The translations under genes were made by a program, and so were the position numbers. A DNA stretch of 64,000 nt, taken from assembly GCA_016200135.1 (NCBI GenBank), contig JACQFI010000003.1, positions 95,666 through 159,665 of the forward strand. Direction: 5' to 3'. The notes below the pieces were generated by a model. That model was not told the origin of the DNA. It did not search any database and saw nothing but the letters and a program-made list of their open reading frames with translations. Below, one piece after another: positions 26,496-36,200 of the stretch; position 1 is the first letter of the stretch, and every line of letters starts with the position of its first letter. This stretch comes from Planctomycetota bacterium. Its GTDB lineage: Bacteria; Planctomycetota; SZUA-567; H5-PLA8.

Positions 26496-28622
26496 ATGAA
26501 GATCGGTCCCTTAAACGTGGGCATTCCCACCCTGGTCTACTTGGCCCTCGTGGTCATCGTGGCGCTGGCCGACTTCCAACTCTTTACGGCGAAGACGGCG
26601 CAGCGGGCCGAAGGGCGGCTGGAACGTTCGATCCGCGAGTGCATGAACGAGGGCACCGACGACGCCTTGCGCCAGGGCGTGGACTTCTGCCGCCAGGTGC
26701 TTGCCGTAACGCCCAACAGCGCGTCCGCCCACCTTTACCTGGGCAGCTTTCTCTTCCGGCAAGGGCAGTACAAAGAGGCGCAAGGCGCCTTCGAGACGTG
26801 CGCGAAGTTGCCCGGTATCGCGGCCGGCGATGCCGGCATGGCCTATACGGGGGCGGGCGTCTCCGCTTTTGCGCAGGCGCCGGCGGGCGAGCGCTCCAAA
26901 TCCACCGCCGCGGCCGAGGAACTCTTCAAGAAGGCGCTGGAAGCCGACAAGAACAGTCCCGACGCCAAGGCCTGCCTTGGAATCATGCTGCTCTGGAAAG
27001 GCGGCTTGAGCGCGCCAACGGACGCGCTGGCCAAATTCAACGAGGTCCTGGAAGGCAAGCGGCCCCCGGCAAAGACGATCGCCTCGCGGATGTACAACGC
27101 GCGCGGCGTGACGCTCTCGCGCCTGGGCCGCGCGGGCGAATCCGACGAATCCTTCCTGGCCGCGCAGACGATCGATCCGGGCTGGCGCGCCGTACAAGAG
27201 AACCGGACGCTTTCTCTGATCTCCAGTCTGGGTCTCCCCGGCATGCCCGTGGACATGCGCATGAAGCTGATCGACAAGTACAAGGACAACCTGTCCGTCT
27301 TCAAGCCCTACGAATACGCCGCGCGCAACAGCATCGCCACGGGACTCTACCTCACCCGCAAAGACGTCATGTCCAAGGCCTATCTCGAGAAGAATTTTCC
27401 GCTCGCGGAAAAGCTGCTGTTCGCGGCCTCGGGAGACAAGCCCGCGGAACCCGCCGCCTACCGGAACCTCGCGGGCCTGTACCAGGACCGGCTCTACGGC
27501 GATCCCGGCGAAGGCGGCCGGGACGGGTTGCTGGCGCAACTTCCTCCGGACTATTTCCGCCCGGCCATGACAGCACCCAATATCTGGAAGGACGGAGCGA
27601 CCGCCGACCGGCCGCAGGCCGCGCAGCAGGTGCTTGACGACATCCGCAAGTGCGCCAACGCGGAATCCGAGGCTCTCACGCGCCTGATGAACAAGGCGAA
27701 GCTCGACACGCCTCAGCAAGTGGATGCGCAACTGCATATCTTCGGCGCGCAGTACATATTGATGGCCACCTCAACGGCCGCGGAAGCCGAGAAACGGCAG
27801 AGCGAGCTGCTGAAGTCCGCCGCCGCCATGGTGGCCCTGGCCGAGGAAAATCCCGCGGCGCTGCGCGCGTACGGTTCCCTGCTGCTGCGCGCCGGCGACT
27901 ACAAGAAAGCCTTCGAGTTCCTGGGCAAGGCGCGCGCGAAGGGCGACGGTTCGGAGGAATTGGGCAAAGCGCTTGAAGACATGTCGCGCAAGCCGGTCGT
28001 CTTCGATATGCGCCCGCGCCGCGTGGGCCATTTCGGCAAGGGCCGGCCCCTCTTCGGCGGTTCGATTCAGGTGTTGAGCTGCCCGGGCGCGGTGAACGCG
28101 ACCCTGACGGTCGACGGCAAGAAGATGGACGCGGCCATGAGCGGCACGCAGTTGCTCGCGCTGGCCTATGATACGCAGATGACCGACGGCGAGCACAAGA
28201 TCGAGATCGAGGCCGAGGACGCGATCGGCAACAAGGCCCAGATGTCCACCAGCCATTTCGTGGACAAGCGCCCGCCGACCTTGAAACTCGATCCGGACGG
28301 CGGAGAGCTGGACGGCCCGCGGCCCGTCTGGACGATTGCGCTCGAAGACGTTGGTGTCGGCATCGACCAGGCGAGCGTGAAGGTCGAATTCAACTCGCTG
28401 GGGGCCGGCTCCACGCCCTGCAAGGACCTGCTGGTCTCGGAAGGGGTCTACCAGAAAGAGATTTCCTCCCTGAATGTGAAGCAGAACGACCGGATTCCCG
28501 GAGATACGTTCAAGATCGCGCCCATCCGCGACCTGGGCGCCGGAGCGTACCAGTTGCGGATCGTTTTCGCGGACAAAGCCGGCAACCTGAAGACCGAACT
28601 CAAGGCGGTCAAGATCAAATAA
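26496..28622 (+). CDS. Membrane-anchored TPR protein with C-terminal Ig-like domain
   Basis: An N-terminal hydrophobic helix (PTLVYLALVVIVALADF) anchors a largely periplasmic protein. Residues about 45-480 hold TPR-type helical repeats (for example SASAHLYLGSFLFRQGQYKE and DYKKAFEFLGKARAKGDG). The last 200 residues read as two beta-sandwich modules (TLTVDGKKMD ... GEHKIEIEAEDAIGNKAQ, and QLRIVFADKAGNLK), like bacterial Ig-like or invasin-type repeats. No enzymatic motif is seen. It follows the S26-like gene by 28 bases and precedes the zinc-ribbon toroid gene by 18, so an operon is likely. Confidence 0.8.
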   Translation: MKIGPLNVGIPTLVYLALVVIVALADFQLFTAKTAQRAEGRLERSIRECMNEGTDDALRQGVDFCRQVLAVTPNSASAHLYLGSFLFRQGQYKEAQGAFETCAKLPGIAAGDAGMAYTGAGVSAFAQAPAGERSKSTAAAEELFKKALEADKNSPDAKACLGIMLLWKGGLSAPTDALAKFNEVLEGKRPPAKTIASRMYNARGVTLSRLGRAGESDESFLAAQTIDPGWRAVQENRTLSLISSLGLPGMPVDMRMKLIDKYKDNLSVFKPYEYAARNSIATGLYLTRKDVMSKAYLEKNFPLAEKLLFAASGDKPAEPAAYRNLAGLYQDRLYGDPGEGGRDGLLAQLPPDYFRPAMTAPNIWKDGATADRPQAAQQVLDDIRKCANAESEALTRLMNKAKLDTPQQVDAQLHIFGAQYILMATSTAAEAEKRQSELLKSAAAMVALAEENPAALRAYGSLLLRAGDYKKAFEFLGKARAKGDGSEELGKALEDMSRKPVVFDMRPRRVGHFGKGRPLFGGSIQVLSCPGAVNATLTVDGKKMDAAMSGTQLLALAYDTQMTDGEHKIEIEAEDAIGNKAQMSTSHFVDKRPPTLKLDPDGGELDGPRPVWTIALEDVGVGIDQASVKVEFNSLGAGSTPCKDLLVSEGVYQKEISSLNVKQNDRIPGDTFKIAPIRDLGAGAYQLRIVFADKAGNLKTELKAVKIK

Positions 28623-28640
28623 CGGAGCGCGCGGCCAACG

Positions 28641-30110
28641 ATGCAGTGTCCCTTCTGCAAGCACGATATCCCGATCAATAAGGAATACTGCCCGTTCTGC
28701 GGCAAGCGGATCACCGTCGGCTTCGACCAGATCGCGGCTTCCGTGCACAGCGACGCGTCGAACCGGCGCGGCGAGCAGGTCACGAGCTTCCTGCGCTGGA
28801 CCTTCGCGGGGCTGCTGGTGGCCGGTGCGGTCATCTATGGCCTGAACGATCTCTGGGACCGGCCCCTGGTATACGACGGGGCCGACCTGCCTGCGCCGGA
28901 CGCGCCGCCGTCGGAGCCTTCCGGCACCGGAACCATCTTGAAGCCCTACAAAGAACTCCAGCCGCTTGCTGCCTATCAGGGCCAGGCGCCGCGCGTCTTC
29001 CGCTACCGCTTCGATCCGCTGCGCAACGAACTGCGCGACCAGCACGGCGGCTCGGCGCAGACCACCGACGCCGTCCGGCGCGGGCTGGCCTATCTGCGCA
29101 CCCAGCAGGAGACCGACGGAAGCTGGGCCGCGCGCACCGACAACCTCCGCATCAAGGGCGACAAGAGCCAGGCCAACGATTTCAAATGGGCCAAGCATGG
29201 CCTTACGGCGCTGGCCCTGCTCGCCTATCTGGGGGAAGGGGAAACCTGGCTGCCTGTGGCCGGGAACAACCCCGGGCCCTATGCCGCGCCCATCAAGAAT
29301 GGCCTCACCTTCCTGATGAAGAGCCAGGACGACCAGAACGGGCGCTTCGGCCCGCCCGACGGGAACTTCATGTTCAACCACACCCTGGCCACCATGGCCG
29401 TGGCGGAAGCCGCGGGCATGAGCGGCGATCCGTATCTGCGCGAGGCCGCGCGCAAGGGCGTGGAGTTGATCGAACGCACGCAAGGAAGCCGCGGCGGCTG
29501 GGGCTACCGGGACGAACTCAAGCAGCGCCAAGATACTTCCGTCACGGCTTGGGCGCTGCAGGCTCTGAATGCGGCGCAACAGGCCGGCCTCAAGGTCAGC
29601 CCCGAAGTGCTCCAGAAGGCCCAGAAGTTCCTGGACGATGTGACCGACCCACGCGCGGGCACCGTTTTTTACGGGGTTGAGGGCGAGGCCTCGGGCATCC
29701 CCAAGCAGGCCACGCCGTCCTATGCCGGCGTGACCTTGATGCTGCGTCAGTTGCTGGGCGAATCCTCCACCTCGCCGGTGGTGCGCATGCTCTCGCGGCG
29801 CACCGCCGAGATCCATCCGCGTTCGAAGAAGGAGTGGGGCAAGGACTGGACGGACAAGAACACGGACTTGGATAAAGAGCGCGCGCTTACCTTCGATCCG
29901 CACCGCCTGTACTTCTCGACGTACGGGCTCTTCTATTTCGGCGGCGACGAGTGGAACCAGTGGAACACGGCGCTGGTGCCGGTGCTCCTGGAGATGCAGG
30001 ACCGCGACGGGGCCTGGCGCGCGAACGATATCTGGTCCGTAAAGGTCGGCGCGACCTATTCCACCGCGCTTTGCGTGATGACCTTACAGGCCTATTACCG
30101 TAACCAGTAA
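28641..30110 (+). CDS. Zinc-ribbon, one membrane helix, prenyltransferase/squalene-oxidase-repeat protein
   Basis: Three parts are visible. First is a zinc ribbon with C3, C6, C17 and C20 (CPFC ... CPFC). Second is a membrane helix at about residues 52-68 (TFAGLLVAGAVIYGL). Third is a large domain of alpha/alpha-toroid repeats from about residue 135 with the pattern GLAYLRTQQETDGSWA, GLTFLMKSQDDQNGRFG and GVELIERTQGSRGGWGY. The repeats look like the prenyltransferase/squalene-oxidase family, but the DxDD-type cyclase motif is not seen. A structural or binding role is therefore as likely as catalysis. It is the third gene of the 26006-30110 group. Confidence 0.8.
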   Translation: MQCPFCKHDIPINKEYCPFCGKRITVGFDQIAASVHSDASNRRGEQVTSFLRWTFAGLLVAGAVIYGLNDLWDRPLVYDGADLPAPDAPPSEPSGTGTILKPYKELQPLAAYQGQAPRVFRYRFDPLRNELRDQHGGSAQTTDAVRRGLAYLRTQQETDGSWAARTDNLRIKGDKSQANDFKWAKHGLTALALLAYLGEGETWLPVAGNNPGPYAAPIKNGLTFLMKSQDDQNGRFGPPDGNFMFNHTLATMAVAEAAGMSGDPYLREAARKGVELIERTQGSRGGWGYRDELKQRQDTSVTAWALQALNAAQQAGLKVSPEVLQKAQKFLDDVTDPRAGTVFYGVEGEASGIPKQATPSYAGVTLMLRQLLGESSTSPVVRMLSRRTAEIHPRSKKEWGKDWTDKNTDLDKERALTFDPHRLYFSTYGLFYFGGDEWNQWNTALVPVLLEMQDRDGAWRANDIWSVKVGATYSTALCVMTLQAYYRNQ

Positions 30111-30308
30111 GCCCTCTCGCTTACCCTAACTCTTTATCTGTCTAATTGTTACAAAGGCTTTACAATGCCGGTTGGTCTTGTCGGATAGGATGCAAGCATG
30201 AGCAGGCTTGCCTCTTTTCCGAAGCCGGCTTTGGGAATCTTCTGGCGCAAGGGCTGGCCAGGACCGTCCCATTCGTTGGAGAGCCTCGAGCGGCCGCGAG
30301 TTCATAGC

Positions 30309-31022
30309 ATGCCCAAGCAGAGCATACTGGTGGTCGAGGACGACGCGTCCATTCGCCGGGGTATCGTCGATGCGCTGCGTTTCGACGGTTATGTGGTCAT
30401 GGAGGCTTCCACGGGCACCGCGGGCCTGGATATGGCGTTGAAGGCCGAGTGCGACCTCGTCCTGCTCGACCTGGTCCTGCCCGGAAAAGACGGGCTGGAG
30501 ATCCTGCGCGAAGTTCGCATCGCCCGGCCGACGCTGCCGGTGATCATCCTCACCGCCCGGGGCGAAGAGACCGACCGTGTGCAGGGCCTCAAACTCGGCG
30601 CGGACGATTACGTGGTCAAGCCCTTCAGCGTGAAAGAACTTCTGGCGCGGACCGAAGCCGTGCTGCGGCGCTCGCCCGAACGGCCCATCGATCTGGCCGA
30701 GGTGCGGTTTCCCGGTGGCACGGCGGACCTCGCCCGCCGCGAGATCCGCCTGGAAGACGGTTCGCGCTGCGAACTGAGCGAGAAAGAGTCCGAGCTGTTG
30801 CGCTACCTCGCCTGCAACTCCGGCCGCGCCGTGGCGCGCGACGAACTGCTCGCTCGAGTCTGGCGCATTTCGCCGACGGGCGTGGAGTCCCGGACCATCG
30901 ACATGCATGTGGCGCGGCTGCGCGAGAAGCTCAAAGACGACCGCGAGAATCCGCGCATTCTACTGACCGTGCGCGGGAAGGGCTACATGTTCGCGGAGTC
31001 GCGCGGCGCGGCGAACGGATAA
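30309..31022 (+). CDS. OmpR/PhoB-type response regulator
   Basis: This is a two-component transcription regulator. The receiver domain starts MPKQSILVVEDDASIRRG, with the phospho-acceptor D54 in LVLLDLVLPGKDG and the conserved lysine in DYVVKPFS. The winged-helix output domain shows LSEKESELLRYLACNSGRAV, SRTIDMHVARLREKL and VRGKGYMF. The ATG at 30309 matches the family start; the frame upstream to 30198 is not supported. The kinase gene follows by 4 bases. Its target genes are unknown, though the envelope group just upstream is a natural candidate. Confidence 0.94.
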   Translation: MPKQSILVVEDDASIRRGIVDALRFDGYVVMEASTGTAGLDMALKAECDLVLLDLVLPGKDGLEILREVRIARPTLPVIILTARGEETDRVQGLKLGADDYVVKPFSVKELLARTEAVLRRSPERPIDLAEVRFPGGTADLARREIRLEDGSRCELSEKESELLRYLACNSGRAVARDELLARVWRISPTGVESRTIDMHVARLREKLKDDRENPRILLTVRGKGYMFAESRGAANG

Positions 31023-31026
31023 TGGC

Positions 31027-32841
31027 ATGAACCGACCGTGGCAGATCTGGACCGTCTTCGGCCTGAGCCTGGCCCTGGTGCTCTCCGCCATGGCCTGGGT
31101 GAGCTACACGGGCTTGAAACTCGACCGGGCCGAGTCCGAAGGGCGCCGGCAGGCCGCGCTGGAAGAGAACGTCCGCCTGGCGCTCTGGCGCGTGGACTCG
31201 GCCCTGGCCCCCATCATCACGCAGGAGAGCACCCGGCCCTATTTCTCTTACACAGCCTTTTACGCGACCGAACGCGCTTACACGCGCATGTTCTCGGAGG
31301 TTAAGCACGGAGAGATCCTCGTGCCTTCGCCGCTGCTGACGTTCGAGTCGCCGTACGTGAAGCTGCACTTTCAGATCGATCCCGACGGGAAGATCACGTC
31401 CCCCCAGGTCCCGTCCGGCAACATGCGCAGCTTGGCCGAGAGCACCTATTGCACCGTCGACCGCGTTTCCGGGTGCGGCGGCGAATTGGCTGCCATCTCC
31501 CAAAAAATTAAGCGGACGGAACTGCTTGAGGCGCTTCCCGAGCCTCCGGAACAACTGGTGCAGACAGTGATGGTCGCGAACACCTCCCCGCCAGCGCAGA
31601 ACAAAAAAGAGAGTTCCTGGGGCAGCCGTGCGAACAAGCAGGAGCAGCAGAGACTGAGCCAGAACGAACTGGAGAGCCGCCAGCAGGCTTATCAGATGGC
31701 CGCCTCGCCCCAGCAGATGGCTTCCAACGGCAACCTGCAGCAGATGCAGGAGTCCGAGCAGGTCAGCGAAGGCACCATGCAGTCGGTCTGGTTCGGCGAC
31801 GACTTGTTCCTCGCGCGCAAGGTAGCCGTGAACGACCGCATCTATGTGCAAGGCTGCTGGCTCAACTGGCCGGCCGTCGAGCGCTGGCTACTGGACAGCG
31901 TCTCCGACCTGCTCCCGAACGCGCGGCTCGAGCGCGATTCGAACGAACAGCCGGGCCGCGAGACCCACCGGCTCGCGTCGCTGCAATTGCGGCTGGAGCC
32001 TGGCGAGTTCCCGATCCAGAGCCAGGAGTCGCTCTCGCCGATCCGGATGGCGCTTATCGCTGCCTGGGCCTGCGGCTTCCTGGCCGTGCTCGCGGTGGCG
32101 GCGCTGCTGTGGGGGGCGATCTCGCTGAGCGAACGGCGCGGCGCCTTCGTATCCGCGGTGACGCACGAGTTGCGCACGCCGCTCACGACGTTCCGCCTGT
32201 ACACCGAGATGCTCGCCGAGGGCATGGTCAAAGAGGAGGCCCAGCGGCAAACGTACCTCAATACCCTGCACGCGGAGGCCGAGCGGCTCGGGCATCTGGT
32301 CGAGAACGTGCTCGCGTACGCGGGGCTTGAACGTGGGCGCTACGGCCGGCAGATGGAAGTCCTGGCGGTGGAAGCGCTGCTGGAGCGCATCCGGGAGCGG
32401 TTGGCCGCGCGCGCCCGCCAGGCGGAGATGGACGTGGTCTTCGACGAACCGGAGCCCGGCATCGCCCGCCACCTGCGCGCGGATCCCGCCGCGGTGGAGC
32501 GGATCCTGTTCAATCTGGTGGACAATGCGAGCAAGTACGCGGCGGCATCCAAGAAGCGGGTCATCCATGTGGGCGCGTGCGCGTCGCCTGAAGGGGTGAT
32601 CCTGCGGGTGCGCGATTACGGCCCGGGCATTCCCGCGTCGGAGACCCGCAAGCTCTTCCGGCCGTTCTCGAAATCCGCGCGCGAGGCCGCGCATTCGGCG
32701 CCCGGCGTAGGCTTGGGGTTGGCGCTCAGTCGGCGGCTGGCGCGGAGCATGGGCGGGGACCTGCGTTACTTCAAGGCGGATCCGGACGGCGCGCGTTTCG
32801 ACCTGCTCCTGCCTTCGGCTCGGCCAGGCGCATCAGCCTGA
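31027..32841 (+). CDS. Membrane sensor histidine kinase with Gln-rich sensor insert
   Basis: This is the partner of the response regulator. Helix 1 (about residues 5-27) and helix 2 (341-364) flank a long extracytoplasmic region. The HisKA domain has SAVTHELRTPLTTFRLYTEM (phospho-accepting His at about 380). The ATPase domain has NLVDNASKYA, VRDYGPGIP and GVGLGLALSRRLA. The sensor region contains a Gln/Ser/Asn-rich low-complexity stretch at about residues 195-250 (QEQQRLSQNELESRQQAYQ and more), which is unusual. The signal is unknown. Confidence 0.94.
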   Translation: MNRPWQIWTVFGLSLALVLSAMAWVSYTGLKLDRAESEGRRQAALEENVRLALWRVDSALAPIITQESTRPYFSYTAFYATERAYTRMFSEVKHGEILVPSPLLTFESPYVKLHFQIDPDGKITSPQVPSGNMRSLAESTYCTVDRVSGCGGELAAISQKIKRTELLEALPEPPEQLVQTVMVANTSPPAQNKKESSWGSRANKQEQQRLSQNELESRQQAYQMAASPQQMASNGNLQQMQESEQVSEGTMQSVWFGDDLFLARKVAVNDRIYVQGCWLNWPAVERWLLDSVSDLLPNARLERDSNEQPGRETHRLASLQLRLEPGEFPIQSQESLSPIRMALIAAWACGFLAVLAVAALLWGAISLSERRGAFVSAVTHELRTPLTTFRLYTEMLAEGMVKEEAQRQTYLNTLHAEAERLGHLVENVLAYAGLERGRYGRQMEVLAVEALLERIRERLAARARQAEMDVVFDEPEPGIARHLRADPAAVERILFNLVDNASKYAAASKKRVIHVGACASPEGVILRVRDYGPGIPASETRKLFRPFSKSAREAAHSAPGVGLGLALSRRLARSMGGDLRYFKADPDGARFDLLLPSARPGASA

Positions 32842-33129
32842 TGAGGCCGTCATCTTTTCGAAGGGACTCTTGAGTTGGTGCGCGGTTTTCCGCAGCCGGA
32901 AGGCTTCGCCTAACAGCATCATCCGGATATTCGCGACGCGGTGGTTGATGCCTCCGCCCACGGGCAGGCTGGAGAGGCGGTCGGCGAGCTGCTCCAGGCG
33001 GTCGGCGGTTTCATGCAGTTCCGTCACCGTCTGGTCGCGCGACTTCCTTACGCCTGAAATGAAGTAGGGACAGCCGGGGGTGTGGCTCAGGAAGTCCTTA
33101 TCGTCCCGCGCGGGGCAACGGCAGGTCGT
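32833..33129 (-). CDS. Small Cys-containing helical protein of unknown function
   Basis: This is a 98-residue reading from GTG at 33129, preceded by GGAG at good spacing. The longer frame begins with TTG at 33207, which coincides with a likely -35 box, so it is not used. The N-terminus has a C-x-C ... C pattern (TTCRCPARDD, then HTPGCPYF). The rest is helical (VTELHETADRLEQLADRLSS and GEAFRLRKTAHQLK). It overlaps the end of the kinase gene on the other strand by 9 bases. No family is recognised, and a zinc- or cluster-binding N-terminus is possible. Confidence 0.55.
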   Translation of the reverse strand, partial: TTCRCPARDDKDFLSHTPGCPYFISGVRKSRDQTVTELHETADRLEQLADRLSSLPVGGGINHRVANIRMMLLGEAFRLRKTAHQLKSPFEKMTASSG

Positions 33130-33176
33130 CACGGTGGCCGGCTCCGAATGGCATGCTTTGATATTACGCTTTGCGT

Positions 33177-33207
33177 ATAATATTAACGCTGCAGCAGCAC
33201 GTGTCAA
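33177..33207 (-). promoter_or_regulatory. Candidate promoter for the small Cys protein
   Basis: On the minus strand TTGACA (33207-33202) and TATTAT (33182-33177) are 19 bases apart, about 50 bases before the chosen GTG start. The spacer is two bases longer than ideal. Confidence 0.4.
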
Positions 33208-33225
33208 TAGCCCAAACGTGAAGAA

Positions 33226-33254
33226 ATAAAAAAGGGCGGATCCGCGATCCGCCC
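33226..33254 (-). terminator. Intrinsic terminator of the alpha-2-macroglobulin gene
   Basis: A perfect 9-base-pair stem (33234-33242 with 33246-33254, GGGCGGATC and GATCCGCCC) has a 3-base loop. Read on the minus strand it is followed by a T-rich run. It lies about 30 bases beyond the stop codon of the large gene. Confidence 0.88.
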
Positions 33255-33282
33255 TGTAGTGCGAAGGAACACCAAGTCTAGC

Positions 33283-36200
33283 CTAATCCTTAATGCGCAG
33301 TTTCATCTCGTCGGAATTGGCCTTCAGCTCCGGCGCGTACATCGCGCTTGCCCGCGTGGGTAGCGCGCTGAACTTGCCGGGGATCTCGGCCCGCATTCGG
33401 TACGAGACGCTGTGCTTGCCGCGGGCCAGCGCGCGGACGAAGAAGCAGACGCGCTCGTCGCGCAGTTCCATGTACGCGCCGAGGCTGTTGCTGTTGTACC
33501 CGCTACGGACATCCACCGGCTCAAAGCCCGCGGCCTTCATATCCTCGAAGAGGATGTACTCGTAGTCGTTCTTGCTCTCGATCTCGAGCTCGATCTCCAC
33601 GAGGTCCCCGCTCTTGAGTTCGGCCATGTCCGCGATGGGCTCGCGCTCATACTTCTCGGCCTTCTGGTTCAGGACCTGGCCCGCAGTACCTTCCGCCTGC
33701 ACCGTCTTGTCCGTGCGCTTGAGTTTGTAGAACTTGCGCTCGACCTTGATTTCCAAGCCCGCCTTGCCGATGCGGTCTTCCAGCGTGAAGTTAGTGACGT
33801 ACGCATTGAAGTAGAGCGGCCCCTTGCCCTTGCGGATGAACTCGACCGTGTGCTTGCCTTCGGACACCTTGTCGCCTGTGAGCACGTAAGCGTTATCGAA
33901 GGTAAAGAGGTTCGAGGGATTGATCGCGACCTCCTTGGCCTTCTTTCCGTCCACGATCACTTCAAGCGTCATGTCGGGTTTGTCTTCGCCGCTGGCCTTA
34001 AGGAAGTCCGCCATGGCCTCGATGCAGATCGCGGTGTCGCGGGTGCTGTTCCAATAGGTCGCGTGCTTGCGGTTGTTGAGCAGGTACTTTACAAGCCGCG
34101 CGGCCTTCTCGCCCTTGCCGTCCACGGCCGAGAGCAGCTTCAGGTAGTAGGCCTGCGCCTCGAACTCGCTGCCGTACCAGTTCCACCAGCAGTTGTTCTC
34201 GGGCAGCTTGAGGTACGCGGTCTGGTTCTCGTCGTCCTGCACGAGGAACTGGTCCACGTTCTTCACCAGCATGTCGCGTTCCTCGTTGTGGCTCAGCTTG
34301 TGCAGCGCGAGGCCGAACATCGCCTTGGTGTAGACCGACAAGTCGGTGCGGTCGCGGTAGAGGAACCCGCGCATTTCGGCGTTGTCGGCTTTCGCGTCGG
34401 CCAGGACGAGGAACACGAAGGCGTCGAGGTCGTCGGCGCGATCCTTGTACGGCTGGGTCTTGGCCGGCGCGTTCTTGATGCGCCGGATCTGCTCGGCCTG
34501 ATAGTTCTTCAGCCAGACGACGCCGCGTTCGACCATGTTCGGCGGAATCTGGACGTCGTTCTCGCGCGCCAGTTGCAGGCCGTGCACAACGTACGCCGTG
34601 GTATGCGGGTAAGAGCACTCGCCATAGCCGCTGAACCAGCCCCAGCCGCCGTCGGAGCACTGCATGTTCGAAAGGCGGTCCACGCCGGCCTTGACCATGT
34701 CGTTCACGCCGGCCTCGTCGAATACCGGGTTGGCCGCGTAGCGCTTCCACTGCGCGGCGCGTTCCTTGTCGTTGCCGAGTTCCTGCGCGTTCAGGTTCGT
34801 GAGCTTGTCGCGGATGTTCTTCAGCTTAAGGCCCATCCGCTGCAGCGTGTGCTGCGTGACCACGGTGGGCAGGAAGCGCCCGAGCGTCTGCTCGGTGCAG
34901 CCGTACGGGTAATCGCTGAGGTACGGCAGCGCGTCCACCATCGCGCCGGCGAGGGTGGGGGAGTAGCGGACTTCCATGCGGCTCTGTTCCGGCAGGCGCT
35001 CGGCGGGCACGTTGAACGTCACCGTTGCGCTTTCCTTGTCGGGCCGGATGGCGCCGGCGAAGGACTCCATCTTCAGCATGCCGTGGATGTTCGCCGGGAA
35101 GTGCTGCTCCATCGCGTCGGACTCTTCGTCCGTCAGGGCCTTCATGCGCACCACGGCGTCGCCCGGCTCCACGACCTTTACCAGCCAGTCGACGCGCTTC
35201 TCGCCCTTGGGCTCGATCTCGATCGTCTGCTGCATCGGCATCGCCGCGTCGATCGGCTGCAGGCAGCCGCCATCGAGTTCCAGCGAGACTTTGACGCTCT
35301 TCTTCGTCGCCAGGTAGTTGTGCACGTTCGCGCTCAGGATCACTTCGTCCTTCTGGGTGAAGAAGCGCGGCGCCTGCAGCCGCAGGAGCAGGTTCTTCTT
35401 AGTGACGACCTCGGCCTCGCCCTGGCCGACGCGCGCGCCTTTGCCCATGACCCAGGTCTTGATCTTCCAACCCGTGAGGTTCTCGGGCATCGTCAGTTCG
35501 ATCTCCGCCATGCCGTTTGCTCCGACGGTCAGCGCGCCGTTCCAGAACGCGCTGTCGGCGAAGTTCTTGCGCACGGTCGGCTCTACATTCGGAGGTGCGC
35601 CCGCGCCGCCGCCGCCGCCCGCATCGTCCTTGGCGTCACGGTCGGCCTCCATGGCATTCGATTCCTTCTTGGCGCCGGCCTTTTCCATGCTGTCCATTGC
35701 CGGCGAGGCGGCGGCAGGTGCGGCGAGCGCCCTGCGCATCTCGCCTCGCGCGCCGAAAGAACCTTTACCTTGACCCGCTTGCTGTTGTTCCTGAAGCTTG
35801 CCGCCTTCCGCAAGCTGTTCGTCTTCTTCCGCCACGCGGTTTCCGAACACGCCGAGGAACTGCATGTACCCTTCGTTGCTCTTCTGAATGTGCCCGCTCC
35901 AGCGCTGCAGGCTGGATTCGGTGCGCGAAGAATGGCTGCGGCGCCACTTCCAGAAGAAGCTCTTGATCTCCGGCACGTTGCTGCCGCCCGAGATGTACTC
36001 GACGGCCTTATCGTAAACGCTGACCACCGCCGAGCCGGCGAACGGTTCGCCGTTCATCTCCGTCAGCTTGATCTGCACCTTGGCCTTCTCGCCGGGCTTG
36101 TATTCGGTGGCGGATGGTTTCACTTCCACGTTCAGCACCCGGCTCTCCGGCGGAACCACGATCTCGCGGACCTCGCTGTGAATCTTCCCGTCGGAGACCG

